Positions 1 to 9,352 of a stretch of 47,681 nt of DNA are shown piece after piece (positions within the stretch are counted from its first letter, which is position 1; every line of letters begins with the position of its first letter). The DNA comes from JAOTYV01 sp041557595 (GTDB taxonomy: Bacteria; Pseudomonadota; Alphaproteobacteria; UBA8366). Below the pieces are notes generated by a model, which was not told the DNA's origin, made no database searches, and was given only the letters and a program-made list of their open reading frames with translations. The DNA lies in assembly GCA_041557595.1 (NCBI GenBank), contig JBFFGE010000005.1, forward strand, positions 1 to 47,681, read 5' to 3'. Both the position numbers and the translations under genes were made by a program.

Positions 1-623
1 GCCCAGCCGGGATGCAACTGTTTCGTTGCGCTGCCGTCGCGGAAGCACTCCATCAATCCGGACGCCTGGCTGCCGGCAATCCCGATGGCGTTTCGGATTT
101 GCCCGGCATCGAGGTCGAGCAGCTTGCCGGTGGTCACCGCGGCGGCGAAGGCGCCCATCACGCCGGTCGCGTGAAATCCCCGTTTGTGAAACCCGCCGGG
201 TGCGACCCGGCCAATTCGGCAGCCGAGCTCCGCTCCGGCGACGATGGCGGTCAGCGTGGATTTGCCATCGGTCCCGAGCGCTTCGCCGAGTGTGAGCCCT
301 GTCGTCACCACGGGCCCGCTGATATGGACGACCGATTTGTTGTGGGTATCGTCATAGTCGAGCGCATGCGCGAGCGCGCCGTTGACGATCGCCGCCGAGG
401 CCGCACTACTGCGATCGCCATAGCCCCACATCCGGCTTTCGTCGCTCGCGCCGAGCCGGAGTGCCGCGCTGCGCACCGGCGCGGTCGCCGGCAGTGTGCT
501 GGCGGCGAGTGCCACGCCCAGGATATCGAGGACCCGCAGTTTTTCATCGGCGACCACCGCGTCGGGCATTGCGTCGAAGGTCAGTGCGGCCGCCCATTGG
601 GCGATTTCGTCGCTATAGGTCAT
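1..623 (-). CDS. MmgE/PrpD family protein, N-terminal part (truncated by window edge)
   Basis: The first 207 codons of an MmgE/PrpD-family protein run off the left edge, so the C-terminal half is missing (family members are about 450 residues). The family includes 2-methylcitrate dehydratase, cis-aconitate decarboxylase and iminodisuccinate epimerase; the substrate here cannot be read from sequence. Visible hallmarks are the NGALAHALDYDDTHN block near residues 81-95, a GCRIGRVAPGGFHKRGFHATG block near 134-154 (the region facing the active site), and a closing HPGW. The start is set by a strong GGAGGA Shine-Dalgarno 7-8 bases upstream of ATG. It diverges from the oxidoreductase/ligase operon, sharing a 114-bp promoter region. 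Its motifs match the MmgE/PrpD gene at 25.7 kb much better than the one at 6.9 kb. Confidence 0.9.
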   Translation of the reverse strand, partial: MTYSDEIAQWAAALTFDAMPDAVVADEKLRVLDILGVALAASTLPATAPVRSAALRLGASDESRMWGYGDRSSAASAAIVNGALAHALDYDDTHNKSVVHISGPVVTTGLTLGEALGTDGKSTLTAIVAGAELGCRIGRVAPGGFHKRGFHATGVMGAFAAAVTTGKLLDLDAGQIRNAIGIAGSQASGLMECFRDGSATKQLHPGW

Positions 624-737
624 CGTATTCTCCTCCCCATGTTCTGCATCTATCCTACCGCGTTTCGGCACGTTGTCGCGGCGGCGGCTAGCTGATAGGA
701 AATCCGGGCAGGATACGAAATCGAGGGAGCGAACGAC

Positions 738-1745
738 ATGCGCGCGGTGGTGCTACACGAACACGGCGGACCGGAAAATCTGGTCTACGAGGAAAACTTT
801 CCAGATCCCAAAATCGGCGCGGGCGATGTCATCATCAACGTCAAGGCGACCTCGCTGAACTACCACGATGTCTTTACGCGGCGCGGCATGCCTGGGATCA
901 AGCTCGATCTGCCGGTGATTTGCGGCCTGGACGTGGCCGGCGAGATTGCCGAGATCGGCCCGGACGTGGATGGCTGGTCGGTGGGCGATCGGGTGCTGAT
1001 CGACCCGCTCAACCGGGTCGAAGGCGGTTTGATGGGCGAAACGGTGAATGGCGGGCTGGCGGAGCTGTGCCTCGCCCGCGCGCATCAGCTCGTTCGGATA
1101 CCCGACGGGGTCAGCTTCGAGCAGGCGGCGGCCCTGCCGGTGGCCTACGGCACGGCGCACCGCATGATGTTCACCAACGGTAATATCAAGAAGGGCGAGC
1201 GATGCTTGGTGCTGGGGGCGAGCGGCGGCGTTGGCAGTTGCTGCGTCCTGCTGGCCAAGCTGGCGGGCGCCGAGGTGGTGGCGGCGACCAGCAGCGACGA
1301 AAAGGCCGCGCAGTTGCGCGCGATGGGGGCCGACCACATCATCGACTACACGACCCAGGCCTTCGAGAAGGAAATCTGGAAGCTTTACGAGAAACCGCAC
1401 CGGCGCACCTATGACGGCGGTGTCAACATGGTGGTGAATTTCACCGGCGGCGATACCTGGGTGCCGTCCTTCAAATGCCTGCAGCGCGGCGGCCGGCTGA
1501 TGACCTGCGGCGCGACCGCCGGGTTCGATCCGAAGACCGACATCCGCTACATCTGGACATTCGAGTTGCAAATTCTCGGCTCCAACAGCTGGGCGCGCGA
1601 GGACCTCGAGGCGTTGCTGGGCTATATCGACAAGGGCGAGATGACGGTGCCGATCGACAAGGTCTTTCCGTTGCCGGAGGCCCGGGAAGCGCTTCGGCTT
1701 ATCGAAGACCGGGAAGTCATCGGCAAGGTCATCGTCGCACCATGA
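738..1745 (+). CDS. MDR-superfamily NAD(P)H-dependent quinone oxidoreductase / alcohol dehydrogenase-like protein
   Basis: A 335-residue medium-chain dehydrogenase/reductase. The N-terminal GroES-like catalytic domain (about 1-120) is followed by a Rossmann domain with nucleotide-binding GASGGVG at about 160-166. The cysteine cluster that binds structural zinc in classical alcohol dehydrogenases is absent, so this looks like the zinc-poor quinone-reductase/enoyl-reductase side of the superfamily. The start ATG follows GAGGGAGCG. Its stop overlaps the start of the acyl-CoA ligase gene (ATGA), so the two are translationally coupled and probably act on the same acid or its CoA ester. A specific substrate is not deducible. 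Confidence 0.85.
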   Translation: MRAVVLHEHGGPENLVYEENFPDPKIGAGDVIINVKATSLNYHDVFTRRGMPGIKLDLPVICGLDVAGEIAEIGPDVDGWSVGDRVLIDPLNRVEGGLMGETVNGGLAELCLARAHQLVRIPDGVSFEQAAALPVAYGTAHRMMFTNGNIKKGERCLVLGASGGVGSCCVLLAKLAGAEVVAATSSDEKAAQLRAMGADHIIDYTTQAFEKEIWKLYEKPHRRTYDGGVNMVVNFTGGDTWVPSFKCLQRGGRLMTCGATAGFDPKTDIRYIWTFELQILGSNSWAREDLEALLGYIDKGEMTVPIDKVFPLPEAREALRLIEDREVIGKVIVAP

Positions 1746-3247
1746 CCGCCACGCACGCCAATTTCGGCGACATCTTCAAGGATCATGTCGGCGCCGAACG
1801 TTTGGCAGCAATCGACCTCGCGCTGCCGGCCGAGCCGCGGCGGGTCAACTATGGCGATCTCGACCGGCTATGCGACAGTATCGCCGGCGGCCTCGTAGCC
1901 GCCGGATTCGGCGAGGGCGATCGGGTCGGCGTGCTGGCGCTCAACCGTGTGGAATACATCGCCGTGCTGTTCGGTGCGGTGCGCGCCGGATGCGTTCCGG
2001 TGCCGATCAACGTCAAGCTGCCGCGCGATGCGGTGGAATATATCCTGGAGGACGCAGGAGTCCGCCTCGTCTTTTCGGAAACCGACTATCGCCGTCTCGT
2101 GCCGGAGGCGATTCGCTTCGTCGATTTCGATGACGGCTTCGAGGCGTTTTGCCGGCCCGGGAGCTTCGCGTCGATTTCTCCTATGCGGGACCAGGTGTCG
2201 ATGCAGCCCTATACGTCGGGTACGACCGGCAATCCGAAAGGCGTTTTGCTGACCCATGAACGGCAGAACTGGGCCGCCGAGACCCTGGTTGAGTATCGCC
2301 GCCTGAAGGCGGACGACCGTATCCTGATTTCCGCGCCGTTTTTTCACAAGAACGCGCTGGTCGCGATCAAGACCGCGCTGTTGCCGGGGGCGTGTTTGGT
2401 GATCTTGCCGAAATTCGACGTGGCGCAGTCGATCCGGGCGATCGCGGAGCACCGCTGCACCATGACGACCGGCGTGCCGACGATGATGTATCTGATCCTG
2501 CAGGCGCGCGAGATGCTCCGCGACGCAGACACCTCGTCGATCCGTACCATCAGCATGGGCTCGGCGCCCTGTTCGGACACGCTGCTTGCAGAATTGGCGG
2601 CGGCCTTTCCCCAGGCGGAAATCCATCTCAATTACGGCACCACCGAAGGCGGCCCGATCATGCTCGGCTGGTATCATCCGGACGGGATGAAACGGCCGCT
2701 GCACAGCGTCGGCTACCCGATACCGGGATGTGAATTCAAATTCGTCGGCGGCGCGAACGAAAACGAGGGCGAGCTGTATGTCCGCAACCCGGGCGTGGCG
2801 CTGGGCTATCACAACTTGCCCGAGGTGACGGCCGAACGCTTCGCGGATGGCTGGTACAAGACCGGCGACGTGATGCGGCAGGACGCGGACGGCTGGTTCT
2901 ATTTCACCGGCCGCACCGACGATATGTTCGTGTGCGGCGGCGAAAACGTTCATCCGGGTGATGTGGAGGTGTTGCTGGAGCGGCACCCGGATATCGTGCA
3001 GGCGGCGGTCCTCCCGTTCGACGACGAGCGCAAGGGACAGCTTCCCTATGCCTTTGTCGTGCCGCGCGACGGCGCCCGGGTCGAAGTCGATGCCGTTAAG
3101 AAGTTTACCTTGGAAAACGGTCCCGCCTACGCCCATCCGCGGCAAGTATTCTTTCTGCCGGAAATCCCGTTGAGCGGCACAAACAAGATCGATCGCGATG
3201 CCTTGCGGCGTCTCGCGGCGGAACAGATGAAAGAAGCAGGGGATTGA
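1742..3247 (+). CDS. class I AMP-dependent acyl-CoA synthetase/ligase
   Basis: A 501-residue ANL-superfamily ligase that activates a carboxylic acid to its CoA thioester through an acyl-adenylate. The ATP-binding P-loop YTSGTTGNPKG lies near residues 157-167, the A5 motif NYGTTEG follows in the middle, the adenosine-binding YKTGD and the hinge region GRTDDM come later, and the C-terminal catalytic lysine sits in GTNKIDR near the end. The open frame extends further upstream, but that stretch is antisense-like composition inside the oxidoreductase. The ATG overlapping the previous stop gives the expected N-terminus. Substrate unknown. Partners are the upstream oxidoreductase and the downstream thioesterase. 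Confidence 0.9.
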   Translation: MTATHANFGDIFKDHVGAERLAAIDLALPAEPRRVNYGDLDRLCDSIAGGLVAAGFGEGDRVGVLALNRVEYIAVLFGAVRAGCVPVPINVKLPRDAVEYILEDAGVRLVFSETDYRRLVPEAIRFVDFDDGFEAFCRPGSFASISPMRDQVSMQPYTSGTTGNPKGVLLTHERQNWAAETLVEYRRLKADDRILISAPFFHKNALVAIKTALLPGACLVILPKFDVAQSIRAIAEHRCTMTTGVPTMMYLILQAREMLRDADTSSIRTISMGSAPCSDTLLAELAAAFPQAEIHLNYGTTEGGPIMLGWYHPDGMKRPLHSVGYPIPGCEFKFVGGANENEGELYVRNPGVALGYHNLPEVTAERFADGWYKTGDVMRQDADGWFYFTGRTDDMFVCGGENVHPGDVEVLLERHPDIVQAAVLPFDDERKGQLPYAFVVPRDGARVEVDAVKKFTLENGPAYAHPRQVFFLPEIPLSGTNKIDRDALRRLAAEQMKEAGD

Positions 3248-3251
3248 GACG

Positions 3252-3671
3252 ATGCCCGAGAACAAAATGAACAGGGACCAGCTCCAGGAGCGCCTCCTGC
3301 AATCGCCGTTTCACCAGTGGCTGTCGCTCGACGTGACCGAGGTCAATGAACAGGAAATCGTGATCCGGGTGCCGTGGCGCAGCGAATTCGTCGTCAACGT
3401 GAAAGTCGGCTACACGCACGGCGGCATTCTGGCGACAATCATCGACATCGCCGGCGACTACGCCATTGCGGCCAAGCTCGGCCGGCCGTTTCCCACCGTG
3501 GACATGCGGGTGGACTATCACCGTGCCGCGCTGGAAGGCGATATCTTCGCAACAGGGCGGGTCGTCAAACTCGGCCGGCTGTTCGCGGTTGCGGAGGCGT
3601 CGGTGCTCGACGCCGATAACAATCTATTGGCCAGCGGCCGCGGGGTTTATGCGGTCGCCGCGCCGAAATAG
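3252..3671 (+). CDS. PaaI-type hotdog-fold thioesterase
   Basis: A 139-residue hotdog protein of the PaaI/YbgC-like acyl-CoA thioesterase group. The diagnostic YTHGGILATIIDIAGDYA block (about residues 55-72) carries the HGG substrate loop and the Asp on the central helix. It starts four bases after the ligase stop, with a GAGACG-type weak ribosome site. In such operons the thioesterase hydrolyses dead-end CoA esters or releases the product acid. It is the last gene of a three-gene operon (oxidoreductase, ligase, thioesterase) and converges on the luciferase-like gene. Confidence 0.85.
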   Translation: MPENKMNRDQLQERLLQSPFHQWLSLDVTEVNEQEIVIRVPWRSEFVVNVKVGYTHGGILATIIDIAGDYAIAAKLGRPFPTVDMRVDYHRAALEGDIFATGRVVKLGRLFAVAEASVLDADNNLLASGRGVYAVAAPK

Positions 3672-3731
3672 GCCCGCGCTGGCAGCCGTGACAGTTCCGG
3701 GAGGCCCGGTCCGGCCGTAACGGTGGCACTA

Positions 3732-4832
3732 TTATTCCGCGGCTTCGGTAGCCATGATGGGTTGCGGTTTGTTGATCTCCGACAGCGGCATGCCGAATTC
3801 CTTCTCGATGCCGGGGATGACGTATTTCGCCCAGCGTTCCATGTTGGCGATGGCTTCCTTGCCGGACAGGTCGCCGACCTGGAAGTAGAAGGTGATGTGG
3901 CTCGGGCGGACTTCCCGGAGCAGGGTCACCAAGCGTTCGGTCACGCTTTCGACGTCGCCGCAAAGGATCTGGTCCGCGACGTCCTCCAGGGACTGCTCGT
4001 TGTCGAATGGCTTCTCCTCGACCCAGTAATCGTCGACCACAGTCTCCCGCCGCGACCGCAGGCTGAACGAAATCCGGCGCTGGAAACGGGCATTGTCCAT
4101 GTAGCGCTCGACTTCTTTCTTGTCCTCGCTGACGAAGCCGAAGCTGAGCATGCCGACGGGGATGTTCGTCGGGTCGACGCCTTCCTCCCGAAAGCATTTG
4201 TCGACGTTGTCGCGCAGCGGCTTGATCTCTTCCAGGCTGCAGAAACGGGTCGAGAAGAACGGCGTATAACCCTTGCGCGCGGCGCGGCGGACGCTGACCG
4301 GGTCGTTGGTGGCCAGCCAGATTGGCGGATAGGGCCGCTGCACCGGCCGCACGTTAATCGCCGTTTGCGGCATCTGGTAGTGCGTGCCGTCATAGGTGAA
4401 GTGCGGCTGACCGAGGCCGAGTTCGATCATGTCGAGCATCTCGTACATCAATTCCTTGTTGTGCTCGAGATCGGCCTGGAAACGATCAAATTCATAGGCC
4501 TGGTATCCGCTGCCGACACCGAGGTCGAGCCGGCCATCGCAGAGGGTGTCGGCCAGGGCGATCTCTCCCAACAGGCGCGCCGGCTTGTAGAGCGGAGGGA
4601 CCACGACGGCGGTGCCCAGCCGTATCTTCTTCGTCACGCCGGCGGCGTATCCGCACATCATCAGCGGCGCCGGACACAGGCTATAATTGGAAAAGTGATG
4701 CTCGGCGAACCAGACGCGGCCGAAGCCAAGTTCCTCGGCGGCGATGGTTTGGTCGATCGCATCGCGGACGACCTCGCGCGACGATTTCGACCGGTCGCGA
4801 TGCTGCATCAAATTGAATAGCCCGAAATCCAT
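3732..4832 (-). CDS. luciferase-like flavin monooxygenase (LLM class)
   Basis: A 366-residue TIM-barrel protein of the bacterial luciferase-like monooxygenase family, which uses reduced FMN (or F420) and O2. Family landmarks: the N-terminal MDFGLFNLM strand, FAEHHF near residues 40-50, the KIRLGTAVVVPPLY strand and the GRLDLGVGSGY phosphate-binding stretch. A longer reading frame exists upstream, but the MDFGLF start fits the family's N-terminus and has a purine-rich GGGAG site upstream. The flavin reductase partner is not encoded nearby. The upstream gene on the same strand is a TauD-type dioxygenase, 96 bp away, so the two oxygenases may serve one degradative route. Substrate unknown. Confidence 0.85.
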   Translation of the reverse strand: MDFGLFNLMQHRDRSKSSREVVRDAIDQTIAAEELGFGRVWFAEHHFSNYSLCPAPLMMCGYAAGVTKKIRLGTAVVVPPLYKPARLLGEIALADTLCDGRLDLGVGSGYQAYEFDRFQADLEHNKELMYEMLDMIELGLGQPHFTYDGTHYQMPQTAINVRPVQRPYPPIWLATNDPVSVRRAARKGYTPFFSTRFCSLEEIKPLRDNVDKCFREEGVDPTNIPVGMLSFGFVSEDKKEVERYMDNARFQRRISFSLRSRRETVVDDYWVEEKPFDNEQSLEDVADQILCGDVESVTERLVTLLREVRPSHITFYFQVGDLSGKEAIANMERWAKYVIPGIEKEFGMPLSEINKPQPIMATEAAE

Positions 4833-4928
4833 GCCGGCGCGCTCCCATCGTCCAGTGAAAATTGTTCGCTGACGAAGAGTAAACCATTGCCGGCCGGCGA
4901 CGCCAGCGCAGCCCAAATCTGGGCGTAA

Positions 4929-5771
4929 TCAGTAGGGCCGGTCGCCCTCGATCGTCGTGCGGTGCATGTGGCGGTCGAAGCCGGGTTTGGGCGGGTCGGC
5001 GATGTGTATCAGACAGCGGTTATCCCAGAAGACAAGGTCGTGCAGCCGCCATTTGTGGCGGTAGATGAATTCCGGCCGGGTGCTGTGCGCGTGCAGCTCG
5101 TCGAGCAGTGCACGGCTTTCCGCCGCATCCATGCCGATGATGTGGTCGGTGTGGCCGGGATTGACGTAGAGCGCCTTGCGTTCCGTTTCCGGGTGGATGC
5201 GGACCACGGGATGCGTCACCTCCGGTGTTTGATCGGCCTGATCTTCATTAATTTTGATGCGGTTGTCGTCCTTGAATCGCTTGCGGCTGATGATAAAGGC
5301 AGCGCGCAGGCCATCGAGCCGGGCCTTCATGGATTCGGAGAGCGCGTCGTAGGCCTTGTACATATTGGCGAACAGCGTATCGCCGCCTTCGCCCTCCGGA
5401 GGAATCTCCAGGGCATAGAGCATCGATCCCTTGCTCGGGTACTGCGCATAGGAGAGATCCGAATGCCAGTATCGGCCCGCATCGGCGAGGCCGATATTGT
5501 CGCCGGATTCGGATTTCTTGTTGGAAATCCGGATAATCTCCGGATGGCCCGGCAATAGGAACTGGTCGAAAACATGCTTGGTGAGCGGCCCGAAGCGGCG
5601 GCTGAAGGCAATATGCTGTTCGGGTGGAAGCTCCTGATCGCGCAACACGATGACGCAGTTGTCCAACCAGGCCCGATGGATCTGCGCGAAGCTGTCGTCG
5701 TCCAACGGTTTGGAGAGATCTGCGCCGATGATTTCGGCGCCGGCGGCGTCCGACAGGGGCCGTATTTCCAT
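4929..5771 (-). CDS. TauD/TfdA-family Fe(II)/2-oxoglutarate dioxygenase
   Basis: A 280-residue 2-oxoglutarate-dependent dioxygenase. The facial triad is complete: His103 and Asp105 in YWHSDLSY, and His256 in WDNRCLIH, with Arg271 in HRTTIEG placed to bind 2-oxoglutarate. Length and motif spacing are normal for taurine/2,4-D dioxygenase relatives, but the taurine-specific context (sulfonate transporter) is absent, so I do not call it TauD proper. The start was moved 11 codons inward to the MEIRPLSD methionine, which matches the family N-terminus. It lies 34 bp downstream of the DUF2333 gene and upstream of the luciferase-like gene on the same strand. Confidence 0.9.
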   Translation of the reverse strand: MEIRPLSDAAGAEIIGADLSKPLDDDSFAQIHRAWLDNCVIVLRDQELPPEQHIAFSRRFGPLTKHVFDQFLLPGHPEIIRISNKKSESGDNIGLADAGRYWHSDLSYAQYPSKGSMLYALEIPPEGEGGDTLFANMYKAYDALSESMKARLDGLRAAFIISRKRFKDDNRIKINEDQADQTPEVTHPVVRIHPETERKALYVNPGHTDHIIGMDAAESRALLDELHAHSTRPEFIYRHKWRLHDLVFWDNRCLIHIADPPKPGFDRHMHRTTIEGDRPY

Positions 5772-5805
5772 GTCCGCAATTCTCCCGTGTCGCAATGGTC
5801 GCATC

Positions 5806-6816
5806 CTACTTTAGCAGGATATTGGTAACTTCCTTCAATTGCGTCCGCGCGCGCAACAGATAGAAGCCCTGCACCGCCAGATGGCTGGGGAAGAAAAATC
5901 CGTCATTGTTCCCGTTCGAAATGATCAACGGGTCCATGGAGGCGGCAGTGCGCATACTGTCCATCATTTGCTGCCAGACATTCTCCACGTTCTTTTCCGC
6001 AATGACGCTGCCGAGATCCGCTTCCAGTTCGCGCAGGATCATGTAGTAGCCATAGAGCCGACCCTTGGTAGCGTAGAAGATATCATCCGCCTTGGTATCG
6101 AACCAACCGGCGTTGGAGCTTACCGCCTGGTTGTCCAGCGCCGCCGACGCGCTGCCGAGGTCGGAACCGACGCGGTCGAGAAAGGCGATCAGATTGTCGG
6201 CCCGCCGGTCGAATACCGCGCTGCCGTCGTTGAGCCTCTCGTTGTATTTCGCCAATGCCTTGCGCGCGCTGGCATATTGCTTTTCCGCGCTGGCAGTGGG
6301 CCACAACGATGTCGACGGTTCCCAGTGCCAAATCGTTCCGTCGTATTTCAGCAATCCCGACGCCTTGTCCAGATCCTCGTCGACCTGGCTGCTGCCGCGG
6401 GTTCGGCCCAGAACGTCGGTCATTTCGATGGCGAACCGCGACAGGGCGTACATCAGCCCGACCTGGAAGTTGGGCATGTTGTCGAGCATGTAAGACGGGA
6501 ACACGAACGGCTTGTTGGCGACCCATTTTGTCTGTTCCGTCTCGCGCTCGATCAACGCGACCGTCATTGCGACGGCCCGGCTGCCCTTGGCGAGCTGCAA
6601 TTCCTTCGGGGCGTTGAAGGCCACATCGTCGTTGATCTTGTGGGCGAGCAGCATGCCGATCGGATAATATAACAGCAGCACAACAAGAAAGACGACGATA
6701 CCGACGGTAATGCCACGGCGTGGCCCATTGGCTGTGTCTGCCGCCGGCGCACCGGGTGGGCTATTCCGCCGCAAATTCGGGAGCCTGTCGCGCAGGGATT
6801 TCAGCAGTTCATTCAT
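5806..6816 (-). CDS. DUF2333 family membrane-anchored protein
   Basis: A 336-residue protein with a Pro/Ala-rich cytoplasmic N-terminus (about 1-34), one clear transmembrane helix (about 36-58, GIVVFLVVLLLYYPIGMLL) and a long soluble, mostly helical domain predicted to face the periplasm. I recognise the overall pattern as DUF2333: the VANKPFVFPSYMLDNMPNFQ segment, a WHWEPS motif and repeated Ala/Leu helices. No enzymatic motif is visible and the function is unknown. It is an odd companion for the dioxygenase 34 bp downstream and may be cotranscribed by proximity only. Confidence 0.8.
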   Translation of the reverse strand: MNELLKSLRDRLPNLRRNSPPGAPAADTANGPRRGITVGIVVFLVVLLLYYPIGMLLAHKINDDVAFNAPKELQLAKGSRAVAMTVALIERETEQTKWVANKPFVFPSYMLDNMPNFQVGLMYALSRFAIEMTDVLGRTRGSSQVDEDLDKASGLLKYDGTIWHWEPSTSLWPTASAEKQYASARKALAKYNERLNDGSAVFDRRADNLIAFLDRVGSDLGSASAALDNQAVSSNAGWFDTKADDIFYATKGRLYGYYMILRELEADLGSVIAEKNVENVWQQMMDSMRTAASMDPLIISNGNNDGFFFPSHLAVQGFYLLRARTQLKEVTNILLK

Positions 6817-6933
6817 AGTGTTACGCCGCAGTGGTTGAGCAGGGCAGGAGCGAAGACCCCCGATATATGGGGATTCGCCACCGAATTTTGAACCGATAGG
6901 TCCCTAGCTTTCTACGCGGCGATGAAGGATCTA

Positions 6934-8316
6934 CTACGCGGCGGCGATTGCAGCGGAGTCCGGGGCTTCGCAGGCCTTGCCGAGCGTTTTGAGATCCCCG
7001 ATCGTCTCGAATTGACTGAGCATGTCGAAGAGCCGGGCGATCCGGTCGGCAGGCAAGACGCGGGCGACGCAATCCTCGAACTTGACGCGCATTTCGTCCT
7101 CGGACATCGGATTGGGGATACCGCGGCCCATGATGTATTCGGTCTTTTCCGATAACGTCTCGCCGGTCTTGGTTTCGACGATGACTTCCGAACACCAGGG
7201 CTTGTCGGTCATGGTCGGGTGCGGACCGGCCTCGCTGATCTTCAGCAGTGCCTGCGCCTGGCGATCCGCCCAGGCGTCACCCTCGAAATGCTCCAGCAGG
7301 ACCTTGCCGTGCATGAGGGCGCGGGCGACGCAGTATTGCACGCTGAATTTGGCTTCCAGGGCGCTGCGCACCTCCGGCCGGTTGGTATGCGGCAGGCGCT
7401 GCGCATGGCTGTAGATCTGGATATGCCGGACATTTTCCGGCGTCAGCCCGTGCTTCGCCACGAGGTTGAGCATCATGGTGATCGCCATATGGGTGCTGCC
7501 GCAGCAGGGAAATTGCTTGAGGCCAAGGCCCGGATCGGTGATGTCCAGCGGATCCGCCCAATTGGCGAGAATCTTGTCGGCGTCGTAGTTTCCCGGGCCG
7601 TTGAAGACCTCGAAAAATCCCTGTTTGTGCTCGAAGGCATCCGCATTGGCGGAAAAGCCGTCCTTGGCGAGTAGCGTGGCGAACACTCCGTTGCGGGTGC
7701 TCTGGCCGACATGCAACGGTTTGGTCATGGTGCCGAAATTTGCCTTTACGCCCGATGCGAGCGACACCGCGATGGCGAGCGCCCGCGTGGTCTGCTCCTC
7801 GTTCAGCCCAAGCAGCCGGGCCGAGGCCGCGACCGTGCCGAAAATGCCCAGCGTCGCGGTCGGATGCCAGCCTTTCTCGTAATGCTCGAAATTCACGCCG
7901 CGGGCGATCCGGGTGATGGTCTCATAGCCGGCCACGTAAGCGGTCAGCGCGTCCCGCCCGTTGGTGCCCAGCATTTCGCCGAGGGCGATAATCGGCGGCA
8001 CCAGCTCGGCCGATGGATGGCCGCCCATGGTCGGGCTGACATCGTCGAAATCCAGAGCATGCGACGCGGTCCCGTTGATCAGCACGGCGTCGAGAACGGC
8101 TGTTCTGCGCCCGCTGCCGAAAATCAGGCAAGGCCCATCCTGGTCGGCGATGCCGGGAATACCGAGTGGAATTGTCGTCGTATCCTCGCAGGCGCCGGCG
8201 TAGGTAACGCCGATGGTGTCGGTAATTGCCTGTTTCGCCCAGAAAAGCGCCTCCTCCGGAAGATCCTCGTATGTGAAGGCCAAAATGCGCTTGGCGAGTT
8301 CTTGGGCGATGGACAT
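6934..8316 (-). CDS. MmgE/PrpD family protein (aconitate decarboxylase / methylcitrate dehydratase-like)
   Basis: A complete 460-residue MmgE/PrpD protein. Motifs in order: NGTASHALDFDD (about 81-92), GHPSAELVP (about 98-106), GWHPTATLG (about 148-156), TKPLHVGQ (about 198-205) and FPCCGSTH (about 268-275). These His/Asp/Lys-rich segments line the active site in known members. The start is fixed by TCCTCCTT on the plus strand (AGGAGGA in the message) 8-9 bases upstream of ATG; the frame continues far upstream, but that part is antisense to the methyltransferase. A short repeat of the CTACGCGGCG stop region lies just downstream. Substrate unknown; it is diverged from the other two family members in the window. 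Confidence 0.9.
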   Translation of the reverse strand: MSIAQELAKRILAFTYEDLPEEALFWAKQAITDTIGVTYAGACEDTTTIPLGIPGIADQDGPCLIFGSGRRTAVLDAVLINGTASHALDFDDVSPTMGGHPSAELVPPIIALGEMLGTNGRDALTAYVAGYETITRIARGVNFEHYEKGWHPTATLGIFGTVAASARLLGLNEEQTTRALAIAVSLASGVKANFGTMTKPLHVGQSTRNGVFATLLAKDGFSANADAFEHKQGFFEVFNGPGNYDADKILANWADPLDITDPGLGLKQFPCCGSTHMAITMMLNLVAKHGLTPENVRHIQIYSHAQRLPHTNRPEVRSALEAKFSVQYCVARALMHGKVLLEHFEGDAWADRQAQALLKISEAGPHPTMTDKPWCSEVIVETKTGETLSEKTEYIMGRGIPNPMSEDEMRVKFEDCVARVLPADRIARLFDMLSQFETIGDLKTLGKACEAPDSAAIAAA

Positions 8317-8496
8317 TTGAATTTCCTCCTTGGGCAAGGCACAGAACAGCGACTGTAGCACTTTAGCCGCTAACGATGCGGGCTGACCAGCCGGGGAGCG
8401 TCGACCCGCTGGCGGTAAATCTCTACTATGGCCCGAATGCTGAAATAGCCCGATGCCATCCTGGCATGAGGCCTCGCTGAAAAAGTGAGAGCCAGA

Positions 8497-9264
8497 ATGG
8501 ATCATATGAAGCGCGTCCGAGACGAATTTGCGCGTCAGGCGGAAACCTTTGCGGCGTCGGCGGCGATCACCGACGACCGGTTGACGGAGCGGTTCCAGGA
8601 TGCCATCGGCGCCGCGGGCGACGGCAAGATTCTCGATGTCGCATGCGGGCCTGGGATCATTACGGCCGCGTTGGCGGGACGGGCGGAACAGGTAACGGCC
8701 TTCGACGCGACGCCCGAGATGCTCAAGAAGGCGCGCCAACGGTGCGGCGACGCGGGCCTCGACAATGTGTTGTTCGAGCAAGGCGATGCCGAGACGATGC
8801 CGTTCGAGGAAAAGACCTTCGATGGCGTCGTCACCCGGCTGGCCATTCATCATTTTGCGGATCCGGCGCGTGTCTTGGGCGAGATGTTTCGCGTGCTGCG
8901 GCCCGGCGGCCTCGCGGTGATCGCCGATGTGGTAGTGTCGGAGGATGCGGAGGAGGCGGCGCTGCAAAACGCCATCGAAATCATCCGCGACCCGTCCCAT
9001 GTGCGGATGTTGCCGGCGACCGAACTGGATGCCGTCATTGCCGAGGTGGGTTTCGTCGCGCAGTCGCAGTCCACCTGGGACAAGGCGCGGGAGTTTGGCG
9101 AGTGGATGGGGATCGTTAATGATCCGCAGCGCGTCGAGCCGTTGCGCACCGTGGCCGGCGCACTCGCGAATGCAGGGCTTCACGCCGGCATGGGCTTGAC
9201 CATCGAGAACGAGAACATCGTCTTTTTTCACCGCTGGCGCCTGATCATCGCGCAGAGGCCGTAG
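8497..9264 (+). CDS. class I SAM-dependent methyltransferase (UbiE/Methyltransf_11-like)
   Basis: A 255-residue Rossmann-fold methyltransferase. Motif I, LDVACGPGIIT, lies at about 45-55 and is followed by the acidic FDATPEM, GDAETMPF (motif II region) and the FRVLRPGG post-motif, which is the typical UbiE/COQ5-like order. The C-terminal part is family-variable. Possible starts are ATG here, ATG three codons on, or GTG four codons earlier; none has a strong Shine-Dalgarno. A small perfect hairpin (ATGCCA/TGGCAT) lies about 30 bp upstream. It diverges from the MmgE/PrpD gene. The substrate cannot be assigned. Confidence 0.85.
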   Translation: MDHMKRVRDEFARQAETFAASAAITDDRLTERFQDAIGAAGDGKILDVACGPGIITAALAGRAEQVTAFDATPEMLKKARQRCGDAGLDNVLFEQGDAETMPFEEKTFDGVVTRLAIHHFADPARVLGEMFRVLRPGGLAVIADVVVSEDAEEAALQNAIEIIRDPSHVRMLPATELDAVIAEVGFVAQSQSTWDKAREFGEWMGIVNDPQRVEPLRTVAGALANAGLHAGMGLTIENENIVFFHRWRLIIAQRP

Positions 9265-9352
9265 GGGCGCCGCTTGCGCGTATCCGCGCCGGCATGATTA
9301 ATTTGGCGGGTCGTCCCTGTGCGGACGAGCCTGCAAATTTCGGGAGGAATCG

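Noticed and set aside
4929..5771. Naming this protein TauD (taurine dioxygenase), or pairing it with the luciferase-like gene as a sulfonate-scavenging system
   Set aside because: No sulfonate ABC transporter or flavin reductase is nearby, and family-level motifs do not fix the substrate.
8317..9231. N-terminal extension of the 6.9-kb MmgE/PrpD frame by about 300 codons
   Set aside because: The extension is antisense to the methyltransferase and a strong AGGAGGA site marks the internal ATG.
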